Source: JAFNGF01 sp964567045 | Lineage (GTDB): Bacteria > Planctomycetota > Phycisphaerae > Sedimentisphaerales > Anaerobacaceae | DNA length: 17,299 nt | NCBI GenBank assembly: GCA_964567045.1 | Contig: CAZMLE010000076.1 | Span: forward strand, 1 to 17,299 | Reading direction: 5' to 3' | Part shown: positions 11,601 to 17,299 of the stretch, one piece after another | Layout: the number at the start of each line of letters is the position of its first letter | Position numbering within the stretch: position 1 is the first letter of the stretch | The notes under the pieces: model-generated | Database searches by the model: none | The model's input: the letters and a program-made list of their open reading frames with translations, nothing else | Told to the model about the DNA's origin: nothing | Position numbers and translations under genes: made by a program

Positions 11601-13363
11601 TCGACCAGATCGTTACCAACGAGTTTTGGGTTGAGAGCGTAAAAATTCTTAAAGCGCACCTTTTTGTAGCGGACCATCCGAACCTGTTCGGCATCAGGAT
11701 GATGAACTTCGCCTGTGGGCCGGATAGCCTGAAAATCTATCAGGAAGAAAGGATTCAGCAGGCGGCTGATAAGCCGTTGCTGGTTCTGCTGACCGATGCG
11801 CAAACCAACAACGCGCCTTTCGTTACCAGGACCGAGGCCCATGAAAGGGTCGTAAATCAGAGTAGGCCACAACGCCTGCAGATGGAGCGCTTGAAATTAT
11901 CCTCGCCCGATAGCTATGACAAACGAATCTGGCTTATTCCTTACATGGGCGATGGCAGCCATGTCGGCGTTGCCGGCCTGAAGTACTTTGGCATAGATAG
12001 TTTAGTGCTGCCGACCGCTACGCAGAGAGGTTACGAAGTTGCCCGCAAGCACATCTATACCGAGGTTTGCCATCCGCTCAAGGGTGTGGTTGGTGATGCG
12101 ATTGGCTTCTTGCAGGAGCAGATTGAGGCAAAGGGCAAACAGTACGTGGAAGATAACTATCTGGTTATGCTGCCCACTACAAGCGGCCCGTGCAGGTTTG
12201 GCAAATACACCGAGCTGCTGCGGTACTTTATGGACTGCGAAGGCCTGGAAAAGGTCCCCGTCGTAGGGCCCTCTTCGGAGAGCGATTACCTGGATATACC
12301 TTTTCCGCAAAGCTTCGGCGTCTCGGATAAAATTAAGATGCAGCAGATCCTGTTCAAAGGGATAAAAGCATCGGATCTGCTGGAGGACGTCGTTCTGAGA
12401 TTTCGCCCGTATGCTGATGACAGCCAGGTGGTAGACCAGCTAAAGAAGGAGCGTCTAAGTGCGCTGCAGAGGGTGGTAGAAAAAGGCGCCCGAACGCAGG
12501 ACCTGGTCGCGTGGGGCGAGGAAACGGTGGCTGTGTTCAAGGAAAACTGCCGAGCGAATCACGAGCGTTTTCCACTTGTTCTATACATAGGCGAAATCTA
12601 TATGCGCCAGCATGATCCTTATACCAGTTACGTAGTCCGGCAATTGGAGCAGCAGCAACTGGAAGTAATAAGAGACCCCATAACGGACTGGCTGTACTAC
12701 GTAAATCAAATGAATCGCAGGAATGCAAAACGGGATGTTAAACTGGGACTGGCGCAGTTGAATTTAGCCAGGACTTTACGATACGCAGCCAAACTTGCTA
12801 AAGGAGTTCTTAAGGGCAAATACATGTCGTCTGTCGAGGAAAAGATCGCTGCGCCTTTCCACGAGGTGCTTGAGGGCAGACACGTTTTCCCGACCCCTAT
12901 GGAAATGATCGAGACCCTGGAAAGGCACCACGAGACCCACGGCAATATCGAAGGCGAATCGCCCCTGAGTACGGCCATCGCGTATTACTTTATGCATGAT
13001 TTAATCAAGCCGGCCGGCGAGGCGTATATTTCCGGCATATTTCACGTAGGCCCGTTTACCTGCATGCAGGAAGGAGTTGCCACCGCGAAGATCGAAGCGA
13101 TGGCGAAAGAGTTGCGAAAGAAAAAGCCGGACCTGGTTTTCCCGATCGTGCACGCATTTTTCGGCGATTCGTCCAGCGCGAATCTTGATTCTGAGATCGC
13201 CGTTTTCAAGGAGCAGTGCTATCAGAAAAGAGAAATGCTCAGGCAAAAGTATGAGCTCAAGGCTCCGCCTCCGCGATATCCTGGTAGGATAGAAATTGAG
13301 TCCAATTCTCATTCGCATCGCAGAGCTGAATCTCTGTCCCGAACGGCAGAGTCCTCGGCATAG
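8648..13363 (+). CDS. Giant fused 2-hydroxyacyl-CoA dehydratase activase/reductase-like protein
   Basis: The 1571-residue protein joins two ASKHA-fold activator domains to a large C-terminal part. Domain 1 (about 12-320) has FDVGSSF, FTGSGAQ, KCGGGSG (C141) and GIGTGGVLSND. Domain 2 (about 367-640) has LGIDGGSTTTKG, VGATGSARKL, EVGGQDMKF and the two cysteines that hold the [4Fe-4S] cluster in HgdC/BadG-type activators, C508 (NYSCQAGSGQ) and C548 (STCGVF). A further group C673/C682/C687/C705 may bind another cluster. From about 757 follow a DUF2229-like region (IGVKRSLTTLGEKGIWSAAL) and a dehydratase-subunit-like region with C1023, C1141 (EVCHPLKG), C1182 (GPCRFGKY) and C1472 (FTCMQEG). Relatives couple ATP hydrolysis to low-potential electron transfer in anaerobes, but the substrate of these giant fusions is not established. 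An ATG three bases on is an alternative start, and no clear Shine-Dalgarno is seen. Confidence 0.9.
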   Translation: MMEKQGWDCKKALYAGFDVGSSFVHYAMLAEDGTVVFSPRPIMHFANPIGALIEAWRDILDSFAIESIKSTAFTGSGAQMFPQVMSGATYVYDSVAIPKGTEIVSPNARYVLHIGAKDSYFFHLESVNGKRVIQEWRTGTKCGGGSGTLIEKQCRRLFEGEIPNPDLEDPGAAPDGGTKESIRVRNRRKLQARLEEMFRRAEQEAREGTDPSEFLARCGVVIQSDLIHKQNEGATRKDNLAGLFRTVARNYKIDVLGICELADHRGAKFGIGTGGVLSNDLIRAHLAELLCVPIERPQHYNNIAAIGAALKAIEQGNEFVMKTEQLERVVEYSRQKRQFAPPLAECLQKVHATDQQLKGETSAGTEVVLGIDGGSTTTKGALVEVKTGKLLDKLYIKTHGNPEESLKRVLRYLSRHRDKVIVRGVGATGSARKLYEKILVSKKKAERLAKTGIELADRITDEITCHALGVKHYDPQIDTIFEVGGQDMKFTSFAADGTVKEAKMNYSCQAGSGQTLENMADVINLNVENSLQEAALRAKRAPIIDSTCGVFMEMDENRLIAEGFGKDEIAAAIVRGTAASYYYKFVGGSQHAGQKCSAQGGPPLGKAFLAALAQVTGKEIEAYPHREMFGAWGQALDIIENIKHLQQQGKSCESAFRGWDLVDMPFKKRRVACKELFKGKSCGIRDCQLEVFSIEDDEIITGGFCPRGNSESARKPRPDYVEKYHQIFEKHFKLYGGVLGEAVFNRGRHGDALNGKTIGVKRSLTTLGEKGIWSAALLRRLGFFPVISPQSNKEIAKIGVDNSRTEFCIARKLATGHAAVLNSDPRIEYLFNPSFIEQRKPAPPDLKYCIYTESEGYVLNDVLSLDKNRQINPILHFGDREYLAHALRQEFDRLGLKCSNRQIRAAIKSADEAEAQFKNDLAQEGDKFLRRIEGTDLKAYVGIGRDYVLLDPEASSNSGAMFSQVRGLDYIPQIFLEHKFENIPIDQIVTNEFWVESVKILKAHLFVADHPNLFGIRMMNFACGPDSLKIYQEERIQQAADKPLLVLLTDAQTNNAPFVTRTEAHERVVNQSRPQRLQMERLKLSSPDSYDKRIWLIPYMGDGSHVGVAGLKYFGIDSLVLPTATQRGYEVARKHIYTEVCHPLKGVVGDAIGFLQEQIEAKGKQYVEDNYLVMLPTTSGPCRFGKYTELLRYFMDCEGLEKVPVVGPSSESDYLDIPFPQSFGVSDKIKMQQILFKGIKASDLLEDVVLRFRPYADDSQVVDQLKKERLSALQRVVEKGARTQDLVAWGEETVAVFKENCRANHERFPLVLYIGEIYMRQHDPYTSYVVRQLEQQQLEVIRDPITDWLYYVNQMNRRNAKRDVKLGLAQLNLARTLRYAAKLAKGVLKGKYMSSVEEKIAAPFHEVLEGRHVFPTPMEMIETLERHHETHGNIEGESPLSTAIAYYFMHDLIKPAGEAYISGIFHVGPFTCMQEGVATAKIEAMAKELRKKKPDLVFPIVHAFFGDSSSANLDSEIAVFKEQCYQKREMLRQKYELKAPPPRYPGRIEIESNSHSHRRAESLSRTAESSA

Positions 13364-13498
13364 AGATAAACTTACACTGACGCTTGCCGGATGTCATTTG
13401 ATCTTTCGCCGTTAGGCGTCCTGCGGATTGAGTAATTTCTTTCTGGCCTCGACGCGGGTTATTGAGCCTAATTTTAGGCAAGAGCGCGTCCCGCTCTA
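13364..13498. other. Short gap between convergent genes
   Basis: This gap lies between the activase stop and the stop of the protease gene. It contains the left 24-bp direct repeat (13433-13456) and small inverted repeats (CCTAATTTTAGG at about 13468-13479, and GAGCG...CGCTC just after). No T-tract follows on either strand, so no clear terminator is visible. Confidence 0.4.
13433..13456. repeat. Left 24-bp direct repeat matching the thioesterase 3' end
   Basis: TAATTTCTTTCTGGCCT, one mismatch, then GACGCG is shared with 16235-16258 (23 of 24 bases identical). Read on the minus strand it would encode RVEARKKL, then a short tail to a TAA stop, as in an alternative thioesterase C-terminus. The similarity stops sharply on both sides. 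Confidence 0.75.
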
Positions 13499-13897
13499 TC
13501 AAAAAAGAAGTGCATACTGTGAGATTTTGTTATCCATTACCAAAAGCATCTTCCTGAGGAAATCACGTCCCAAAAGGATGTAACTTCTGCTCGTAACAAA
13601 CACATTTAGCGGGATCTTACCAACGCCTTCAACTATGAAATAGACCCGGCAAACAGGCCAGGTTTTCTCCATGTTATCAAACCCCCTCACGTTTTTGAAC
13701 CCAGTAATGCTAAGACCAAGTCGCGTCCGTATTACTTGTGGAATCGCACTTTGGTCTGCCCCTGTATCCACAAGCCCATCTAATGGCTCGGGGAAAATAT
13801 ATCCACTTAGGTCACGCACCCTGATGTTATAAATGACTAGAGCAGGATTTTCGTGTCTGAAGAGCCCGCACTTCTGCGAAAGCTTACCCGTAATCAT
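13499..13897 (-). CDS. Retropepsin-like aspartic protease
   Basis: The 132-residue product has the single-domain retropepsin layout. The catalytic motif is GLVDTGADQSAIP (41-53, nucleophile D44 in DTGA). A flap-like loop follows (about 72-82), then ILLGRDFLRKMLLVMD (107-122), matching the conserved LLGRDFL element near the C-terminus of this fold. Such enzymes work as homodimers, each chain giving one aspartate. No signal peptide or membrane helix is visible, so it is probably cytoplasmic. AAGGGG (13905-13910) lies 7 nt before the ATG. The start overlaps the stop of the upstream gene by ATGA, so the two are translated together and probably act together. The natural substrate is unknown. Confidence 0.88.
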   Translation of the reverse strand: MITGKLSQKCGLFRHENPALVIYNIRVRDLSGYIFPEPLDGLVDTGADQSAIPQVIRTRLGLSITGFKNVRGFDNMEKTWPVCRVYFIVEGVGKIPLNVFVTSRSYILLGRDFLRKMLLVMDNKISQYALLF

Positions 13898-15507
13898 TCA
13901 GTTACCCCTTCTGGTGACTCTAGTGCAACAGTGTCCAGAATTTCTTCTTTGACCTCTCGAATCAGGACAAACTGATTTGTATAGTTATTACAAATCCTCT
14001 CAGCCAACTCAAATTCGTCCTTGTCGCGATCTACAACGTCACCGTTTAGAACAGCAACAAATTCGCCGGGACAAGTTCTCATTAACGTCGGTAGCATCCT
14101 TCGAAAAGCAGATAATTCGCGCTGGAAATCTTTGAATGTCGAATTGAGTTGACGTACCTCCTCCCTCTCCAGAGCAGTCTTGATCACATTTATGTACTTG
14201 GAACTACCGCTCCCAAAATCGCGCAGCAAAAGGTTGACCCGATCGATCCTTGCCTGTTCTGGTGGGGCAATGGTCAAAAATGGGTACAGCTCAACAAAGC
14301 GCAGAAGGTTCTCAATACGTTGTTTGCGTACGTCCCATTCTTTAATCCATTCAGCACTTGTACCTTCTATGCCCATCGCATTTCTGAGGTCTTCGAGCGC
14401 TTGTGAGCGCAACGTCTTCCTTCCTCTTACCGTCACCTCATGAAGCTGAGGGTCAGCGCGTTTGCAAACGACCTGCTTGAAACGGTCTACATTGCTTTTT
14501 GGCAATTCTTGCAGCAGACGCGTGTAAGCCGTACCCGCGCCAACGTCTAACCCAGCGATGGTTTGTTCCTGGACATACTTGCGCCAAGAAGGCTCCCAGT
14601 AGCTTCTCTTCTCTATGTAAATATCTACCTTAGCATCCCATTTACCGTCCCCTGATGCAGGGAACCAGTAATCCGGGCGTCCATTCTGCGGTAAAAGCGC
14701 CTCGGTAACTTTCTTAACTATAGATAACTTGAGGCAATCCTTGAGCTTCCCGGACGAGGGCAACTTAACTACCAAACCAACTATGAGAATCTCCCCCCTT
14801 TTTGCGTCTGGACCAACTTGATCCCTAACAATTCGAACTATAGGCTCACCCTTGGGCTTTGACGCGAAACTTATCGTGATTATCCCACGATGATGGCTGT
14901 TTTGACGAGAGATCGTTTCAAGTGTATTGTAGACAACAATGTCAAACTCGAACAGCCCATAGGCTCTTCCGAGTTCCCTCATACTATGCTCTATCTCGGC
15001 TGAAATTGCTACTCCCATCTGTTTCATCTTTTCTATGACACTTTCGATGAATCCGAGATTAAATTCGGGCAGTTTCTCCCAATTCTTCTCAACTTCGTGC
15101 ACATTGCGTTGGCTTAGGAGCGCGGCCTTCTTAAGGTGTGACAAGTGTTTTATCGGGCTACGGCAAAAGGCCAAATAAACGTCTTTGGCGATCTTTACGA
15201 CCAAAATTTTTGCTCCCAATATACAACAGAATACGAAGCAGAAAAGTTGGTCAGATAGTTTATCCGTAACGGTTTTTACGCTGTTGGCGACCTCGAAACA
15301 AATGTGACATCCATCTTTTGATTTGTGGGCATTCCGGCAGAAATAAGGCAGTTCCAATCTGCGCTCGTTTGTCTTAAACTTGGACCGGCACAATTTCTGC
15401 AGTTGCGCAATAAGGTCTGTCAACTTAATGACAGAAACGCATTCTCGTTTCGCTGTGGGTATCCTACTCTGCACAAGATATGGTCCTTTTGATGAATCTT
15501 TCACCAT
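13894..15507 (-). CDS. Protein of unknown function with C-terminal DUF5678-like domain, partner of the protease
   Basis: I do not recognise the main part of this 537-residue protein. The N-terminus (1-120) is basic and cysteine-rich (C23, C40, C57, C67, C70, C90, C94, C95, C115). It includes a hydrophobic run at about 88-106 (LFCFVFCCILGAKILVVKIA) that may be a membrane or buried helix. The middle (180-350) looks like a mixed alpha/beta domain with VDIYIEKRSYWEPSW, and 390-475 is helical and charged. Residues 479-527 (PGEFVAVLNGDVVDRDKDEFE through NNYTNQFVLIREV) resemble DUF5678, a small domain I recall being encoded next to retropepsin-like proteases. GGAG (15514-15517) lies 6 nt before the ATG. 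The gene is visibly AT-richer than its neighbours, which suggests acquisition by transfer. The function is open; the protease partner may process it. Confidence 0.75.
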   Translation of the reverse strand: MVKDSSKGPYLVQSRIPTAKRECVSVIKLTDLIAQLQKLCRSKFKTNERRLELPYFCRNAHKSKDGCHICFEVANSVKTVTDKLSDQLFCFVFCCILGAKILVVKIAKDVYLAFCRSPIKHLSHLKKAALLSQRNVHEVEKNWEKLPEFNLGFIESVIEKMKQMGVAISAEIEHSMRELGRAYGLFEFDIVVYNTLETISRQNSHHRGIITISFASKPKGEPIVRIVRDQVGPDAKRGEILIVGLVVKLPSSGKLKDCLKLSIVKKVTEALLPQNGRPDYWFPASGDGKWDAKVDIYIEKRSYWEPSWRKYVQEQTIAGLDVGAGTAYTRLLQELPKSNVDRFKQVVCKRADPQLHEVTVRGRKTLRSQALEDLRNAMGIEGTSAEWIKEWDVRKQRIENLLRFVELYPFLTIAPPEQARIDRVNLLLRDFGSGSSKYINVIKTALEREEVRQLNSTFKDFQRELSAFRRMLPTLMRTCPGEFVAVLNGDVVDRDKDEFELAERICNNYTNQFVLIREVKEEILDTVALESPEGVTE

Positions 15508-16219
15508 TTATAGCTCCATTCTAGTTATCTTCAAGCAAAGCAACTTCTGGTACGCGAGTTGCCAGAAATTTGTTTAGCGCCTACACCTCGCGAAAAAAGC
15601 CTATGACCTCATAAGTTTTAGGACCTCTTTGTTACCGCAGATATAACTCCATTTAAACTCTACTAATTCCATTTAGACCCCAGTAAGATTGAAGAAATTC
15701 TCAATCTTATAACGGCCAACGGAGCCACTTTCAACCTTTTTTGCCCTAAGAGCTGAAATTTTTAGCTTATGAAAGGCCATTCTTAACCGGTAACAACCAC
15801 TGTCGGGCGGAATCTTTCCCTCAAAGGACTTTTCATGACTTAACTTAGTAAGGAACCTGTCCGAGGCGCAATCCGGGGGCTCGCAGGAATTGCTTCAGAA
15901 CCTGCCTATTGGGAAAATGAAATGCAGAAATAACACCAGCTTGTGTATTTATACCACATTATCTATATTCTCGTCAATAGGGATTCTATAAAATTCCAAG
16001 ACGTATTTAAGTGAAATCAGCTTCCCACGTAACTTCTTTCTTCCCAAGGGCTTATAGAGATTTTCAGACCGAATCTACATGAAACTTCGATTGCCCAGCA
16101 TAAATCGAGCAGAATCACAGCGGTCACAGACTTTGGTTATGCTGACGACGAATTTTACCTACCCCGCCCTGAGATTCATGATATAATCATTGTGTAGTGA
16201 GTCGCTGGAGCAGGTATCA
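15508..16219. other. Gene-free, AT-rich stretch upstream of the DUF5678-like/protease pair
   Basis: About 700 bp without a credible start-to-stop gene. It contains a minus-strand open frame without a start codon (15894-15673, described separately) and the short inverted repeat AAGATTGAAGAAATTCTCAATCTT (about 15687-15710). It must include the promoter of the leftward gene pair, but I could not pick one out with confidence. Confidence 0.4.
15673..15894 (-). pseudogene. Possible gene remnant (open frame without start)
   Basis: On the minus strand a frame is open for 73 codons after an in-frame TGA (15895-15897) and ends at TAA (15673-15675). The only ATG (15780) leaves 35 codons, MAFHKLKISALRAKKVESGS then VGRYKIENFFNLTGV, without a ribosome-binding site. 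The composition looks protein-like (KSFEGKIPPDSGCYRLR before the ATG), but I recognise no family. It could be the decayed end of a gene carried with the neighbouring module, or a chance open frame. Confidence 0.25.
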
Positions 16220-16699
16220 TCAGATTCTCTTTATTAATTTCTTTCTGGCCTGGACGCGAAGTCTGGCATTCTCGTAGCGTCTTTTCTCCTGGTCTGTTTC
16301 CGGCAAAATCGGCGGAGCAGGCGTGGGATTCTTGTTTTCGTCAAGTGCCACAAAGGTCAAATGTGCGGTGGTAGCGACCGCACTCTGGCTGCTGTACGGG
16401 TCTTCTCTTGTTACCTGCACGCCCACCTCCATGGATGATCGGCTGACGTAATTAACCGATGCCTTGAGCACCACGTGGTCTCCGATGCGGATCGGCTCGC
16501 GGAAGATAAGCGAGTCGATGCCGGCGGTAACGACCTCACAGCCCGCGTGTTTTTGTGCTGCCATTGCGGCCACCGTATCGATCCAGGCGATAATCACGCC
16601 GCCGAAAGCGGTTCCCTGCGGGTTGGCGTGCTGAGGCATAAGGATATATCTTGTTTCTACCGCGCTTTCTTTGGGACTCTTACCCTTTTGCTGTTCCAT
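16220..16699 (-). CDS. YciA-type acyl-CoA thioesterase (hotdog fold)
   Basis: The 159-residue product carries the hotdog thioesterase signature of the YciA/acyl-CoA thioesterase group: MPQHANPQGTAFGGVIIAWI followed by DTVAAMAAQKH (21-51). Here N26 and D41 occupy the expected active-site positions. TAGIDSLIFREPIRIGD (58-74) and the strand block SVNYVSRSSMEVGVQV (81-96) also fit. These enzymes hydrolyse acyl-CoA to free acid and CoA in the cytoplasm, often as hexamers, and act on a range of chain lengths. AAGG (16709-16712) lies 9 nt before ATG. The charged C-terminal tail (136-159) includes RVQARKKL, whose codons are repeated 2.8 kb away at 13433-13456. The gene is monocistronic here. Confidence 0.92.
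   Translation of the reverse strand: MEQQKGKSPKESAVETRYILMPQHANPQGTAFGGVIIAWIDTVAAMAAQKHAGCEVVTAGIDSLIFREPIRIGDHVVLKASVNYVSRSSMEVGVQVTREDPYSSQSAVATTAHLTFVALDENKNPTPAPPILPETDQEKRRYENARLRVQARKKLIKRI
16235..16258. repeat. Right 24-bp direct repeat within the thioesterase 3' end
   Basis: This copy lies inside the thioesterase gene and encodes RVQARKKL before the last codons. Its partner at 13433-13456 has the same orientation and differs at one base. Together they bracket the DUF5678-like/protease pair, like the ends of an integrated segment. Confidence 0.75.
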
Positions 16700-16717
16700 A
16701 AGTTAGTGCCTTAGTAA

Positions 16718-16739
16718 GCCTTTGTTTGGCTTTGTTTTT
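16718..16739. repeat. CTTTGTTTGG-type repeat
   Basis: GCCTTTGTTTGGCTTTGTTTTT recurs as two GGCTTTGTTT units at 16929-16949 and one at 17030-17040. On the minus strand these read as AAACAAAGCC runs, part of the dispersed family that translates as ...KQSQFA.... Confidence 0.6.
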
Positions 16740-16743
16740 CATT

Positions 16744-16776
16744 AACCGCCGAGTTCGCAAAGAACACGGAGAAATA
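16744..16776 (+). repeat. AACCGC-GAGT-CGC dispersed repeat, first copy
   Basis: It begins AACCGCCGAGTTCGCAAAGA and continues to GGAGAAATA. It is an imperfect inverted partner of the segment at 16824-16857. I associate both with a widespread intergenic family in environmental genomes. Confidence 0.6.
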
Positions 16777-16823
16777 GGATAGAGAGCGTATTTCTCTATT
16801 GGATAATCACTTACACAAGTATC

Positions 16824-16857
16824 GCTCTTCTCTGCGTACTCAGCGTACTCTGCGGTA
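16824..16857 (-). repeat. AACCGC-GAGT-CGC dispersed repeat, inverted copy
   Basis: On the minus strand it reads TTACCGCAGAGTACGCTGAG and onward to GCAGAGAAGAGC, which translates as ...TAEYAEYAEK.... It faces the copy at 16744-16776 across about 47 bp. Confidence 0.65.
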
Positions 16858-16883
16858 AAAAAAATAAACGGGCTTTGGCCCGT

Positions 16884-16925
16884 CCCTTCGGCAGGCTCAG
16901 GGCAGGCTCTGAGTAAAGTCGAAGG
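16884..16925. repeat. 42-bp palindromic repeat (CCTTCG...CGAAGG)
   Basis: CCTTCG (16885-16890) and CGAAGG (16920-16925) form the outer arms, and CTCAG (16896-16900) with CTGAG (16909-16913) the inner ones. The minus strand reads LLRACPEPAEG. The same blocks are found within the sigma-factor gene and, diverged, within gyrB. A separate hairpin, CGGGC/GCCCG, lies just before it (about 16869-16882). Confidence 0.75.
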
Positions 16926-16928
16926 ATT

Positions 16929-17040
16929 GGCTTTGTTTGGCTTTGTTTTCACCAAGTGTCCAATACGATATTTTTCTCATAAACCCTTGTAGCAATTCGG
17001 CTTGCGTTCATTTGACCTTTTCGCAAATTGGCTTTGTTTT
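16929..17040 (-). repeat. KQSQFA-type dispersed repeat region
   Basis: GGCTTTGTTT units at 16929-16949 and 17030-17040 frame a stretch whose minus-strand reading includes KQSQFAKRSNERKPN. I associate that peptide with spurious reading frames over dispersed repeats in Planctomycetota genomes. No gene is credible here. Confidence 0.5.
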
Positions 17041-17076
17041 GCATAATTACGCTGTTTCGGGCGCGCTCTGGACCCT

Positions 17077-17145
17077 GTCATTCCGCACTTGATGCGGAAT
17101 CCAGGGCGATCAAGGTGTCTGGATTCCTGCTTTTGCAGGAATGAC
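17077..17145. repeat. 69-bp double-hairpin intergenic repeat (GTCATTCC...GGAATGAC)
   Basis: GTCATTCCGCACTTGATGCG and GAATCCAG form the left hairpin (17077-17104). CTGGATTCCTGCTTTTGCAG and GAATGAC form the right one (17119-17145). The two halves are inverted relative to each other, with outer arms GTCATTCC and GGAATGAC and inner arms GGAATCCAG and CTGGATTCC. This is the common intergenic element that translates as VIPAKAGIQ-like peptides. Confidence 0.85.
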
Positions 17146-17163
17146 AAATCATCATCGGCTATC

Positions 17164-17212
17164 GACCACGAACCATGAACAACGATCAATGAACCATGAA
17201 CTACGAACTATC
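17164..17212. repeat. Seven-unit heptanucleotide tandem array
   Basis: Seven 7-bp units run without gap: GACCACG, AACCATG, AACAACG, ATCAATG, AACCATG, AACTACG, AACTATC (consensus near AACNAYG). It is the third 7-bp-period array in the window and follows the double-hairpin repeat directly. The remaining sequence to 17299 shows no feature. Confidence 0.8.
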
Positions 17213-17299
17213 TTACATTCTAATCCTATTCCATTACTTACGGGCATATTATACCCAGAAATCGTCTCGGCGTAAAGGACAAATCTTCTATTAGACACG

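Noticed and set aside
13465..13500. Terminator for the protease/DUF5678-like operon
   Set aside because: Inverted repeats GAGCG/CGCTC are present, but no T-run follows the stem on the minus strand. The A-run is on the wrong side.
16680..17189. Two minus-strand frames (91 and 70 codons) in the right-hand repeat region
   Set aside because: Their translations are made of dispersed-repeat peptides (LLRACPEPAEG, TAEYAEYAEK, KQSQFA). They are reading frames over repeats, not genes.
16718..17212. CRISPR array
   Set aside because: The repeats belong to different families, are of unequal length and have no regular spacers. No cas gene is present.

Overview
The window most likely comes from an anaerobic member of the Planctomycetota, perhaps Phycisphaerae-like. 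This is inferred from the style of the repeats and coding sequences, because no 16S rRNA or other marker is present. The supporting signs are several dispersed-repeat families that I associate with such genomes (translating as ...LLRACPEPAEG..., ...TAEYAEYAEK..., ...KQSQFA..., ...EPRPSGSG...), an ECF sigma/anti-sigma/exported-protein cluster, and a giant acyl-CoA dehydratase activase typical of anaerobes. No tRNA, rRNA, CRISPR array, transposase or integrase was found.

Layout. (1) 1-395 is a leader with a heptamer repeat array, a 14-bp palindrome and a hairpin. (2) 396-3773 (+) is an operon: an ECF sigma factor, a single-pass membrane anti-sigma-like protein, and two paralogous exported proteins of unknown function. 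The first three genes are joined by ATGA overlaps. The last two are separated by a compound hairpin repeat. A strong terminator at 4023-4051 closes the operon. (3) 8230-4050 (-) carries replication genes in the order dnaN, dciA (DUF721), gyrB. (4) 8231-8647 is an AT-rich divergent gap with three near-consensus DnaA boxes and is a good oriC candidate. dnaA and recF are not in the window. (5) 8648-13363 (+) is one 1571-residue fused activator/reductase-like protein of the 2-hydroxyacyl-CoA dehydratase activase group. (6) 15507-13499 (-) is a visibly more AT-rich two-gene module: a 537-residue protein of unknown function ending in a DUF5678-like domain, overlapping a retropepsin-like aspartic protease. 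The module lies between two near-identical 24-bp direct repeats, one of which is the 3' end of the thioesterase gene beyond it. (7) 16699-16220 (-) is a YciA-type acyl-CoA thioesterase. (8) 16700-17299 is a non-coding stretch packed with at least five repeat families.

The most striking theme is that repeats lie inside genes without breaking their reading frames. They occur in the sigma factor linker, in the anti-sigma cytoplasmic linker (nine 7-bp units, 63 bp), in the signal-peptide region of the second exported protein (a 54-bp palindromic unit), and at three places in the C-terminal third of GyrB. The first ~500 residues of this GyrB keep E. coli residue numbering, and the extra ~47 residues all fall after residue ~570, where the repeats are. 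Heptanucleotide tandem arrays with unrelated consensus sequences occur at three places in the window.
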